From: Anaerobaca lacustris
GTDB lineage: Bacteria; Planctomycetota; Phycisphaerae; Sedimentisphaerales; Anaerobacaceae
Reading direction: 5' to 3'
NCBI RefSeq assembly: GCF_030012215.1
Contig: NZ_JASCXX010000003.1
Location: forward strand, 124,001 to 188,000
DNA: 64,000 bases
A model generated the notes under the pieces. It was given only the letters and a program-made list of their open reading frames with translations, was not told the DNA's origin and did no database searches. A program made the translations under genes and the position numbers. Numbering within the stretch: the stretch's first letter is position 1; every line of letters begins with the position of its first letter. Below are positions 32,791 through 40,900 of this stretch, piece after piece.

Positions 32791-33573
32791 ATGATACGAG
32801 CCTTCTCCACAGCCTCCACGGGAATGATGGCGCAGCAGATGTTGGTGGACGTGATCGCCAACAACCTGGCCAACGTCAATACCACAGGCTTCAAACAAAG
32901 CCAGATCGAGTTTCAGGATCTCCTGTACGCCCGGCAGAAGGCGGCCGGTACGGAGGTGGCCCCGGGCATCAACGCCCCGACCGGCCTGGAGATCGGCAGC
33001 GGAGTCCGCGTGGCCTCGACGCTGAAGATCTTCAGTCTGGGTGAGTTCCGCAACACCGGGCGAAACATGGATATCGCCATTCGCGGCGACGGCTTTCTGC
33101 AGGTGACGATGCCCAACGGCGACATCCGCTACACGCGCGACGGGTCGTTGCAGGTCAACGCCAACGGCCAGGTCGTCAGCATGACGGGCTATATGATCGA
33201 GCCGGCCATCACGATTCCGACGGAGGTCGCCTCGCTCGACATCGGTCCCGACGGGGGCATCAACGTCACGGACCAGGCCGGCGTTCGCTCGGTGGTCGGC
33301 CAGATCCAGTTGGTCCGCTTCCCGAATCCATCGGGTCTGCACAGCCAGGGCGACAACCTGTACGCTCCCACGGACGCCAGCGGAGAAGCCATCATCGGCC
33401 TCCCGGCGCAGGATGGATTCGGATCGATCCAGGCTGGGTTTCTGGAGAAATCGAACGTGAACATGGTCAACGAGCTGGTGAATCTGATCACCGCCCAGCG
33501 CGCCTATGAAATCAATTCTCGCGCCATCAAGGCCGGTGACGAGATGCTGCGCAATACGAACAACATTTTCTAA
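32791..33573 (+). CDS. flgG: flagellar distal-rod protein FlgG
   Basis: 260 aa, the standard FlgG length. It starts MIRAFSTASTGMMAQQ, followed by the IANNLANVNTTGFKQ signature, the FlgG-specific stretch after residue 38 (DLLYARQKAAGTE) and the C-terminal TAQRAYEINSRAIKAGDEML. It forms the distal rod that crosses the peptidoglycan and P/L rings. Confidence 0.96.
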   Translation: MIRAFSTASTGMMAQQMLVDVIANNLANVNTTGFKQSQIEFQDLLYARQKAAGTEVAPGINAPTGLEIGSGVRVASTLKIFSLGEFRNTGRNMDIAIRGDGFLQVTMPNGDIRYTRDGSLQVNANGQVVSMTGYMIEPAITIPTEVASLDIGPDGGINVTDQAGVRSVVGQIQLVRFPNPSGLHSQGDNLYAPTDASGEAIIGLPAQDGFGSIQAGFLEKSNVNMVNELVNLITAQRAYEINSRAIKAGDEMLRNTNNIF

Positions 33574-33585
33574 GGGGACCCGGCG

Positions 33586-34587
33586 ATGAATCGTAGTGCC
33601 ATAGGCCGTGTCACAGTGGTTTGCGGCTTCCTCTCGCTTTGCGGCATGGTGGGGGTCTCCACGGCGGCCGCAAGCGATCTCGAAAACGGCACGCGGCTGC
33701 AAGTCCATCTGCCCCGTGAGGTGACGGTAGAGGGCAACCAGTTGCGTCTGGGACAAATCAGCGTGATTCGCGGGGCGGCGCCGATCGTCGCCGAGGCCGG
33801 TGAGATTCCTCTCGGTCGGTTCTCGGCGCCGGGCCAGAGTGTGGTCCTGGACCGTCCGACCATCCTGGGCCGTCTGGCCTCGTCCGGATTCGCCGCCGAT
33901 CGGGTGCGTCTGACCGGCGCCGACGCCGTGGTGGTGCGCCGGCAGCAGCAGATCGTGGAAGTGGAGGACTTCGTCGAAATCGGGCAACAGTTTCTGCGCC
34001 AGTTCGCCTCGTCGCATTCGGTGTGCGAGATCATTCCGATCGCCCGGCCGAAGGACCTGGTTCTCTCCGGACAGCCGCAGGACATCCAGTTGAAGCCCCA
34101 ACTGGTTCGCGGCGCCGTCCGAGGCCACGTCACCGTGCGCGTGCAGGTCATGGCCGACGGTCGTGAAGCGGGAACGCGCGACGTTTCGTTTCGCCTGCGG
34201 TACCGGCGGCATCGCGTTATCGCCGCCGAGCAGATCGCCGAAGGAGCAGCCCTGACGGTCGAGAACGTGAGGATCGAGACGGGGATATCGGACCAGCCGG
34301 AACCGCCGGGGTGGACGCCCCCGTATGGATGGGTGGCCACCCGCACGGTGGCGCCCGATACCGAGATTCACGAGAGCATGCTCAGCCCTGCCCAGACGGC
34401 GGTGCTCATCCGTCGTAACGAAGCGGTCTTGATCCGCATGGAGCGGCCCGGCATCCTCGTTACCGCCATGGGCACCTCGCTGCAGGAAGGTCGAACGGGG
34501 GAGTACGTCAAAGTGCGAAATGCCGATTCGTCGCGGGTGATCGTCTGCAAGGTCATGCCCGACGGCTCGGTGGAACCGGCGCTGTAA
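33586..34587 (+). CDS. flgA: P-ring assembly chaperone FlgA
   Basis: 333 aa with an N-terminal signal peptide (about 1-28, ending STAAA). The C-terminal half has the SAF domain (RRHRVIAAEQIAEGAALTVEN) and the final conserved segment (RPGILVTAMGTSLQEG then VRNADSSRVI). The N-terminal half is longer than in enteric FlgA (219 aa). It is a periplasmic chaperone for FlgI and lies two genes before flgI. Confidence 0.9.
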   Translation: MNRSAIGRVTVVCGFLSLCGMVGVSTAAASDLENGTRLQVHLPREVTVEGNQLRLGQISVIRGAAPIVAEAGEIPLGRFSAPGQSVVLDRPTILGRLASSGFAADRVRLTGADAVVVRRQQQIVEVEDFVEIGQQFLRQFASSHSVCEIIPIARPKDLVLSGQPQDIQLKPQLVRGAVRGHVTVRVQVMADGREAGTRDVSFRLRYRRHRVIAAEQIAEGAALTVENVRIETGISDQPEPPGWTPPYGWVATRTVAPDTEIHESMLSPAQTAVLIRRNEAVLIRMERPGILVTAMGTSLQEGRTGEYVKVRNADSSRVIVCKVMPDGSVEPAL

Positions 34588-34593
34588 GACCGA

Positions 34594-34614
34594 GGACGGG
34601 CACCGGGCCCGTCC
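34594..34614. other. strong intercistronic hairpin between flgA and flgH
   Basis: GGACGGGC, ACCGG loop, GCCCGTCC: a perfect 8-bp GC stem with no T run. More likely an mRNA stability or processing element that sets the flgA/flgH ratio than a terminator. Confidence 0.5.
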
Positions 34615-34646
34615 CACTGGTCCGACCACGTGTGGAAGGAAGACGA

Positions 34647-35258
34647 ATGAACAAGACCATGACATTGTTGGTGATCGGCCTCGTGCTCGGGGCCGGAGAT
34701 ACGCTGTATGCCGGATCGATCTGGGCCAGACGCAACACGAACATGAAGACGGTGTACGCTGACGACGTGGCCCGCAACATCGGCGACGTGCTGACGATCC
34801 GAATCGCCGAGGACAGCAAGGTCGACAACAAGGCCAAACGCGAACTCCAGAAGGAGACCGAACGTTCGAGCGCCTTCAACGGCAGACTGAACATCGATGA
34901 CGTCCTGCCCAGCATTCCCGCCTTCACCATGAACGCGGAGGCGGCCAATGAGTTGAGCAGCAAGGCCGATTTGAAGGATGAACGGAGCTTCGCGGATCGC
35001 GTCAGTGTGGTGGTTGTGGACATCCTGCCCAACGGGAACCTGGTGGTGATCGGGACGCGCGACCGCAACATCGCCGGCGACGTTCAGACGATCGAGATCA
35101 GCGGTATCGTTCGGCCCAGCGACATTGCCTTCGACAATACGATCAAGAGCGAGCAGGTGGCGAATTTCCGGATCATCAGCAAGAACAGCGGCATCTCCGC
35201 CCCTTACATGAAGCCGGGCTGGTTCGGTCGTGTCTTCGATGTGTTGTGGCCGTGGTAG
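34647..35258 (+). CDS. flgH: flagellar L-ring protein FlgH, without lipobox
   Basis: 203 aa from the ATG at 34647 (GGAAGGA 6 nt before; an in-frame GTG at 34632 contains that SD). L-ring signature: a SIWARR segment after the signal peptide, VGDVLTIRIAEDS-like strand (here IGDVLTIRI), LPNGNLVVIGTR and ISGIVRPSDI. FlgH is normally an outer-membrane lipoprotein; here the signal peptide ends DTLYAG with no Cys, so it should be cut by signal peptidase I and not lipidated. The last third is followed by a REP-like palindrome before flgI. Confidence 0.92.
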   Translation: MNKTMTLLVIGLVLGAGDTLYAGSIWARRNTNMKTVYADDVARNIGDVLTIRIAEDSKVDNKAKRELQKETERSSAFNGRLNIDDVLPSIPAFTMNAEAANELSSKADLKDERSFADRVSVVVVDILPNGNLVVIGTRDRNIAGDVQTIEISGIVRPSDIAFDNTIKSEQVANFRIISKNSGISAPYMKPGWFGRVFDVLWPW

Positions 35259-35328
35259 CTTCGCAGGGGATGGGTTTTGGGCCCATGCCGGTAGGCCCCG
35301 GCGCCCCCTGCCTCTTGGGAGAACCAGG

Positions 35329-36504
35329 ATGATGGAACCTATGGATGGACGAAAGCCGGTGGACGTGGCCGGCCGATTCAGGCGGCTGTGTCCGGCGGCG
35401 TGGATGGCGCGCGCGGCAGCGGCGTTTCTGCTGCTGGTCGTTTGTGGTTCGGTTCGCGGCGAGCGCATCAAGGACATCGTCGAGATTCAGGGGGTGCGAG
35501 GCAACCCTCTGACAGGCGTGGGACTCGTCATCGGCCTGGCCGGCACGGGCGATACGGGCCTGTTGTCGCGACAGATGCTGACCAACATCCTCCGGGAGTC
35601 GGGATTGGTGCTGTCGCCATCTGATCTGAGCGGCGGAAACATCGCCGTGGTGATGGTGACGGGCGAACTTGGACCGTTCCACCGAGAGGGGATGCGCATT
35701 GACGTGGACATCTCGTCACTGGGCGATGCCAAAACCCTGCAGGGCGCCATGCTGCTGCCGACCCCATTGAAGGGCCTCGACGGCCAGGTCTACGCCGTGG
35801 CCCAGGGGGGCGTCTCCCTCGGCGGTTGGTCCGTCGCCGGCAAGCAGGCTTCGCTCTCCAAGAACCATCAGACAGTCGGCCGCATCGCCAACGGCGCGAT
35901 CGTGGAGAAGGCGGAGCTGGCGAGCTTCGTCGAGCAGGTGGCGGGCCAGCGTTTCATCACGCTGAGCCTGCGCAACAGCGACTTCTCGACGGCCCAGCGA
36001 ATCAGCGACGTCATCAATCAATCGTATGCCGACAGCGCATTCGTTCTGGATGCCGCCAGCGTCAGGGTGATGGTCCCGCCCGACATCACACAGAGGAATG
36101 TCATTGCCTTCCTCGACGAGATCACGCAGAAGGAAGTCACCGTGGACACGCCCGCCGTGGTGGTGATCAACGAACGAACCGGAACGATCGTGGTCGGCGA
36201 AAACGTCGGCATCTCCTCCGTGGCGATCTCCCAGGGCAGCCTCGTGGTCAAGGTCAAAGAGACGGCCCAGGTCTCACAGCCGATGGCTCCGTTCTCCGAT
36301 GCCGGGTCCACGGAGGTCATCCCGGAGACCATGGTGGGGGTGGAAGAGCAGAACGCCTATCTGATTCCGGTGGAGCGGGCGGTGACGGTGTCCGAACTGG
36401 CCAAGACGTTGAATGCGATCGGGGCGTCGCCTCGTGATTTGATCGCGATCTTCAACGCGCTGAAAGAGGCCGGGGCCCTGCAAGCGAAGCTGGTCATCAT
36501 GTAA
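35329..36504 (+). CDS. flgI: flagellar P-ring protein FlgI
   Basis: 391 aa from the ATG at 35329 (GGGAG 7 nt upstream). A long n-region of about 25 residues precedes the hydrophobic signal core (AAAAFLLLVVCGSVRG); the mature protein begins ERIKDIVEIQGVRGN, the universal FlgI start. NPLTGVGLVIGLAGTGD and the C-terminal AVTVSELAKTLNAIGASPRD are intact. It makes the ring around the rod in the peptidoglycan layer. Confidence 0.96.
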   Translation: MMEPMDGRKPVDVAGRFRRLCPAAWMARAAAAFLLLVVCGSVRGERIKDIVEIQGVRGNPLTGVGLVIGLAGTGDTGLLSRQMLTNILRESGLVLSPSDLSGGNIAVVMVTGELGPFHREGMRIDVDISSLGDAKTLQGAMLLPTPLKGLDGQVYAVAQGGVSLGGWSVAGKQASLSKNHQTVGRIANGAIVEKAELASFVEQVAGQRFITLSLRNSDFSTAQRISDVINQSYADSAFVLDAASVRVMVPPDITQRNVIAFLDEITQKEVTVDTPAVVVINERTGTIVVGENVGISSVAISQGSLVVKVKETAQVSQPMAPFSDAGSTEVIPETMVGVEEQNAYLIPVERAVTVSELAKTLNAIGASPRDLIAIFNALKEAGALQAKLVIM

Positions 36505-36514
36505 GGAAACAAGG

Positions 36515-36895
36515 ATGGATGGTATCGAATCGATTGCCACGCCTCTGACGGCGTCGGCCGCCCTTCGACAGGTGGCGGCGAGCGCCTCCAGCCCGATCGA
36601 GTTGACCGATCGGGAGGCGATCCGAAACGCGTCCGACGAGCAGAAGAAGCAACTGGCGAAGGATTTCGAATCGGTCTTCCTGACCAAAGTATTCGATGAG
36701 GTCAGGAAATCGATCGAGGATTCCGGGTTCGACGACGACGTGGCGGCCGATCAGGTTCACGGCATGTTCTGGTCGTACCTGGCCCAGGATGTGGCGAACA
36801 AAGGAGGCTTCGGATTGTGGCAGGATCTCTACGAGCACTTCAAGGCCCTGGAAGGTGACGCTGCCGGTGGCGGGTTAGTGAACGAGGAACTATGA
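36515..36895 (+). CDS. flgJ: FlgJ-type rod-binding protein (N-terminal domain only)
   Basis: 126 aa. Residues 45-115 match the rod-capping domain of FlgJ (LAKDFESVFLTKVFDEVRKSI then GMFWSYLAQDVANKGGFGLW). The peptidoglycan-hydrolase domain of enteric FlgJ is absent, as in many non-enteric bacteria, so a separate muramidase or transglycosylase is needed. It overlaps the FlgN-like gene by 4 nt (ATGA). Confidence 0.88.
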   Translation: MDGIESIATPLTASAALRQVAASASSPIELTDREAIRNASDEQKKQLAKDFESVFLTKVFDEVRKSIEDSGFDDDVAADQVHGMFWSYLAQDVANKGGFGLWQDLYEHFKALEGDAAGGGLVNEEL

Positions 36896-37413
36896 ACATG
36901 ACACCAGCTCGAATGGACAGCAAGGTGGACGCCCTTGTGGCGGCGCTGGACGAGGACATCCGGCATACGGAGAGCACGTTATCCCAGCTCGATGCGCTCA
37001 GGGGCCTGATCATCAAGCGGGACGATGCGGCCCTCGAAGAGCTTCTGCACGGCCTGAAGCAGGAGGCCGAATCGCGCGCCGCCGCCGCCCGGCGGCGTGA
37101 AGCGATTCGAAAGGACCTGGCCGACGAGATGGGATGCGATCTCGGTGCAATGACGCTTTCGGCCCTGAAGGACGCTCTGTCCGGTCCCCGGCGACAGGCG
37201 GTGGCCGACCGTCAGATGCGGCTCAGGTCGCTGATTGACCATCTGAAGCGCGAATACGCCCTCACCAGTGCGCTGGTGGCGGATTGTGCTCGGTTCAATC
37301 GGTCGTTGATGCGCGCGTTCTTCGGACTGGACGCCAAAGGCCAGACCACCTACAGCGCCAGAGGCGCGGCACGGCACCAGGCGGACGCGGCTCTGGTCAA
37401 TCTGCACTATTAG
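36892..37413 (+). CDS. flgN: FlgN-like export chaperone
   Basis: 173 aa, almost all helical. The pattern of a long antiparallel helix pair and its position immediately before flgK and flgL match FlgN, the chaperone that delivers hook-filament junction proteins to the FlhA platform. The overall sequence is not strongly conserved, so the call leans on size, helix pattern and location. The start overlaps the flgJ stop. Confidence 0.75.
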   Translation: MNMTPARMDSKVDALVAALDEDIRHTESTLSQLDALRGLIIKRDDAALEELLHGLKQEAESRAAAARRREAIRKDLADEMGCDLGAMTLSALKDALSGPRRQAVADRQMRLRSLIDHLKREYALTSALVADCARFNRSLMRAFFGLDAKGQTTYSARGAARHQADAALVNLHY

Positions 37414-37479
37414 GCTTCACGGACCTACGGCAGCCCGGAGCGCCGACGGTGCATCGGGATTGCAGATCGGGATCGGACC

Positions 37480-39450
37480 ATGCAAAACTATGTCATCGGA
37501 CTGAGCGGTTTGAACGCGGCTTATGCCGCGCTGGACGTGGTCGGCAACAACATCGCCAATGCGGCGACCGAAGGCTATCACCGCCAACGAGTGGACTTCG
37601 TTCCCGCCGGAACCATCCGAAGCGGCACCGTCGAGGTAGGAGGCGGCGTGCAGGTGGCCGGTGTGGTCCAGATGGTCGACCGGTTGCTCGAGGGCGAGCT
37701 TCTTCGGCAGCAATCCTCCTACGGCGAGATCTCCCAGGAATTGACCACATTGACGTCTGTGGAGACGATCTTCGGAGAGTTCATGGAGGAAGGGGGGCTC
37801 AACGCGACGATCGACGCGTTCTTCGACGCCGTTCGCGGCCTGGCGGCGCACCCTGCGGAAAGCGTATGGCGCAATGAGACGATCAGCCTGGCGGAGGTGC
37901 TGGCCAGCGAGTTTCGGCGTATGGGAACGTCTCTGACCAAGATGGAAGAGGCGATTGTCACCGAGGCGCAGAACGCCGCCGAGTCCATCAACACCCTGGT
38001 CAAGCAGATCGCCGAATTGAACACGAAGATTCAGAGTGTCGAAATTACCGGGGGGCACGCCAACAACCTGCGGGACCATCGCGACAGACTGGTTTCCCAG
38101 TTGGGAGCACTTGTGGGGATCGAGGTCGTGTCGCGGGACTACGGCGTGGTGGACATTTCCATCGGAGGGCTTCCCGCCGTGACCGGGGCGGTCTCGCTGG
38201 AGATCAGCGCCACCCTTCAGGACGGCCGGTATCTGAACATTTCCGCCGCGGGCACCACCGGATCGAGTCTGAACATCCGGGGGGGGCGGTTGGGAGGACT
38301 GCTCGCGCTGAAGAACGATTGGCTGCCGGGCCTTCGCGGCGAGCTCGACACGCTGGCGAAAGGGATCATCAATCAGGTCAACGCGTGTCACGTGCAAGGT
38401 CTGGGTCTGGACGGTTCCTTCACGCAGTTGATTGGCGAGGGTCTGCCGGCGGAGGACCTGGCCTCGGTTGAGCCGGCGATCGTGGACGGGACGTTCTATA
38501 TCCGGTTGACGAACACGGACACCGGTCAGATCGAGCGGCACGCCATCGACGTGGATGTCACGGGAGCGACCCCGGACACCCTGGCGTCGATTGCGGCCAA
38601 GATCGGTGCCATCGACGGTCTGAATGCCTCTGTGGGTTCTTCCCGGCTTCATATCATCTCCGATCTCGGATACGCCTTCGATTTCATCCCGGCGCTCCTG
38701 CCCGAGCCGAACACCAGCAATTTGACGGCGGCTCAGCCGCCTGCGATTTCGGTTTCCGGCATCTACAACGGGCAGGCCAACCAACGTCTCACTTTCACCA
38801 CCGTCGGCACGGGGACGGTCGGGAATGGGAGTCTGCGGCTGGACATCAGAGACGAGGCCGGCGACATGGTGGCCACGCTGAACATCGGGTCCGGCTACGC
38901 TGCCGGCGATGTCATCGAGATGAGAAACGGTGTCAAGATCGCCGTCGGTCCGGGTGATTTGAACGAGGCGGACACCTTCACCGTCGACGTCTTCGGAACC
39001 ACGGACACGTCGGGTTTTCTGGCGGCGGCGGGCCTGAACACGTTCTTCACCGGCGCCAGTGCCTCGGAGATGCGGCTGCGTGCCGATGTGGCGGAGAATC
39101 CCAACCGGATCGCCACCGCCGCCGGCGCTGACTTGAGTGACAACACCATCGCATCGCGTCTGGCCCATGTCAAGGATGAGCCGATCGACAGTCTCGACGG
39201 CCTGACCGGCAACGAGTACTACCAGCGGATCGTGGCCCGTGTCGGACAGGAGGTTGCGCTGAAGCAGTCGCGCCAGGACAACATCGAGGCGCTGATTACG
39301 AACCTTGAGAAGCGACAGAGTGAGATCAGCGGCGTCAACATCAATGATGAAGCCGCCCAGTTGCTCCTCTTCGAGAAGACGTTTCAGGCGGTTGCCAAGT
39401 ATCTCAATTCCCTCCAGATGACAATGAAGATGCTGATGGACATAGTCTGA
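37480..39450 (+). CDS. flgK: flagellar hook-filament junction protein FlgK (HAP1)
   Basis: 656 aa. N-terminal signature GLSGLNAAYAALDVVGNNIANAAT-type stretch (residues 7-30), followed by GYHRQRVDF. Extended helical D1 region, a variable middle, and the C-terminal EEAAQLLLFEKTFQAVAKYL-like end (here NDEAAQLLLFEKTFQAVAKY) characteristic of FlgK. About 100 residues longer than the enteric protein because of the middle domain. It joins the hook to the filament. Confidence 0.95.
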   Translation: MQNYVIGLSGLNAAYAALDVVGNNIANAATEGYHRQRVDFVPAGTIRSGTVEVGGGVQVAGVVQMVDRLLEGELLRQQSSYGEISQELTTLTSVETIFGEFMEEGGLNATIDAFFDAVRGLAAHPAESVWRNETISLAEVLASEFRRMGTSLTKMEEAIVTEAQNAAESINTLVKQIAELNTKIQSVEITGGHANNLRDHRDRLVSQLGALVGIEVVSRDYGVVDISIGGLPAVTGAVSLEISATLQDGRYLNISAAGTTGSSLNIRGGRLGGLLALKNDWLPGLRGELDTLAKGIINQVNACHVQGLGLDGSFTQLIGEGLPAEDLASVEPAIVDGTFYIRLTNTDTGQIERHAIDVDVTGATPDTLASIAAKIGAIDGLNASVGSSRLHIISDLGYAFDFIPALLPEPNTSNLTAAQPPAISVSGIYNGQANQRLTFTTVGTGTVGNGSLRLDIRDEAGDMVATLNIGSGYAAGDVIEMRNGVKIAVGPGDLNEADTFTVDVFGTTDTSGFLAAAGLNTFFTGASASEMRLRADVAENPNRIATAAGADLSDNTIASRLAHVKDEPIDSLDGLTGNEYYQRIVARVGQEVALKQSRQDNIEALITNLEKRQSEISGVNINDEAAQLLLFEKTFQAVAKYLNSLQMTMKMLMDIV

Positions 39451-39529
39451 TGAGACGGTTGTCAGGACGAAACGGCGCACAGGTCGGGTGTCGACGCCGA
39501 AATTTGCGGGACATGTTTGTGAGGCGATT

Positions 39530-40714
39530 ATGAGCGGTTCGTTGGCCAGTATCTACTCGAATGTCAGTTACTCTTTGTCGCTGCATGCCAAGGCGATCAC
39601 TCAGTTGCAAGAGCAGACGTCCACGGGCAATCGGGTCAACCGCGCCTCCGACAGCCCCTCTGAGGCCTACCGGATCCTGGGCCTGAATACGCAGAATCGC
39701 GCTCTGGAGGGGTTCCGAGAGAACGCCGTGGAGTTGATCGGCACGCTGGAGATTTCCTCGACGATCATGGAAAGCATGGCGTCGGAATTGTCCGCCGTTG
39801 AGACGCTCCTGACCCAGATCGTTGGCGGTGTCCACGACAAGGAGGGCCAGAAACGAATCGCCGACAAGATCAACAGTACGCTCGAACAACTGGTCTCCCT
39901 GGCCAACACCAAACATGCCAACCAGTATCTGTTTTCCGGCAGCAGCACCAATGTCGCACCTTATGCCATCGAATACGATCAGGGTCGGATCGTGAGCGTA
40001 ACCTATCAGGGCGCCGACAATGCGCGGCGCGTCGATGTGGCGCCGGCGGTGGATATCGAGGCGTACCACGTCGGCGACGACATCTTTCGGACGAATCGAC
40101 GGGAGACTCCCGTGTTTCTCGGCACGACGGGGGTGCAGGCGGGAACGGGCACGTCGAACGTTCGCGGTGATGCCTGGCTGACCGTCGAACATGACGGGAC
40201 CAACTACCGGGTATCGATCGACGACGGGGCCACGTTCGTCACCGTGCCGGCCGGGGGCGATCCCAATCAGGCGATCACCGATTCCCGGACGGGGCACGTG
40301 CTCTATGTCGATACCACGGCGATCCAGGGCACCGGTGTCGAGCTGGTTCGAGTGCCCGGAACGTACGATGTGTTCGGCGTCCTGATCAGCCTGAGGGACA
40401 TGCTCAACAACGACCGGGATGTGCCCACGCAGGAATTGCTGAGTTATCTGGATGCCTGTGTCGATGGGGTCAAAGAGGTGCGGGACCTTCTCATTCAGGT
40501 CGATGTCTCCACCGGGTCCAAGGTTGGGTTCCTCAACACCATGAAGGATACCCTCGAAAACATGCAGTTCGACACCGAGGACGAGACGGTGCGGCTCCAG
40601 GAGGCCGATATTGCCCAGATTGCCATCGATCTGTCGCGGCGTGAGATTCTGTATCAGATGTCGCTGTCGGTCGCAGGCAAGCTGATGAGCCTGTCATTAT
40701 TGGACTTCATTTAG
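39530..40714 (+). CDS. flgL: flagellar hook-filament junction protein FlgL (HAP3)
   Basis: 394 aa from the ATG at 39530 (GAGG 5 nt before), preferred over an in-frame GTG at 39488. Flagellin-like N-terminus (TQLQEQTSTGNRVNRASDSP), and a C-terminal helix (DIAQIAIDLSRREILYQMSL) close to the flagellin D0/D1 pattern. A central insertion (about 165-265) enlarges it relative to Salmonella FlgL (317 aa). Last gene of the hook-rod operon. Confidence 0.92.
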   Translation: MSGSLASIYSNVSYSLSLHAKAITQLQEQTSTGNRVNRASDSPSEAYRILGLNTQNRALEGFRENAVELIGTLEISSTIMESMASELSAVETLLTQIVGGVHDKEGQKRIADKINSTLEQLVSLANTKHANQYLFSGSSTNVAPYAIEYDQGRIVSVTYQGADNARRVDVAPAVDIEAYHVGDDIFRTNRRETPVFLGTTGVQAGTGTSNVRGDAWLTVEHDGTNYRVSIDDGATFVTVPAGGDPNQAITDSRTGHVLYVDTTAIQGTGVELVRVPGTYDVFGVLISLRDMLNNDRDVPTQELLSYLDACVDGVKEVRDLLIQVDVSTGSKVGFLNTMKDTLENMQFDTEDETVRLQEADIAQIAIDLSRREILYQMSLSVAGKLMSLSLLDFI

Positions 40715-40755
40715 CGGCTGGGCAACCAGCGGTGTGTCGGCGAGCGGTTGATTTT

Positions 40756-40773
40756 TCAGACGCCCGTGTCTGA
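40756..40773 (+). terminator. possible weak terminator after flgL
   Basis: TCAGAC, GCCCGT, GTCTGA: a 6-bp stem followed by TTTCT, 41 nt past the flgL stop. The T run is short and the stem weak. Confidence 0.3.
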
Positions 40774-40834
40774 TTTCTATCCAGTCGGCCGCGTCAGGAA
40801 GGCCGTACGCGAAATAAACCGTACTTCCCAGGGG

Positions 40835-40850
40835 CGGCATGCAATTTGCA
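40835..40850 (+). promoter_or_regulatory. sigma-54-type promoter of the glycosylation block
   Basis: CGGCATG, CAAT, TTGCA: GG and GC separated by exactly 10 nt, and only two differences from TGGCACG-N4-TTGCW. It would place the start site about 40 nt before the ATG of the first glycosyltransferase gene. Confidence 0.6.
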
Positions 40851-40900
40851 TTCATAGGCGCAGTCCCGATCTATTCCGTGGTCAGAATGGAGTTGTACAG

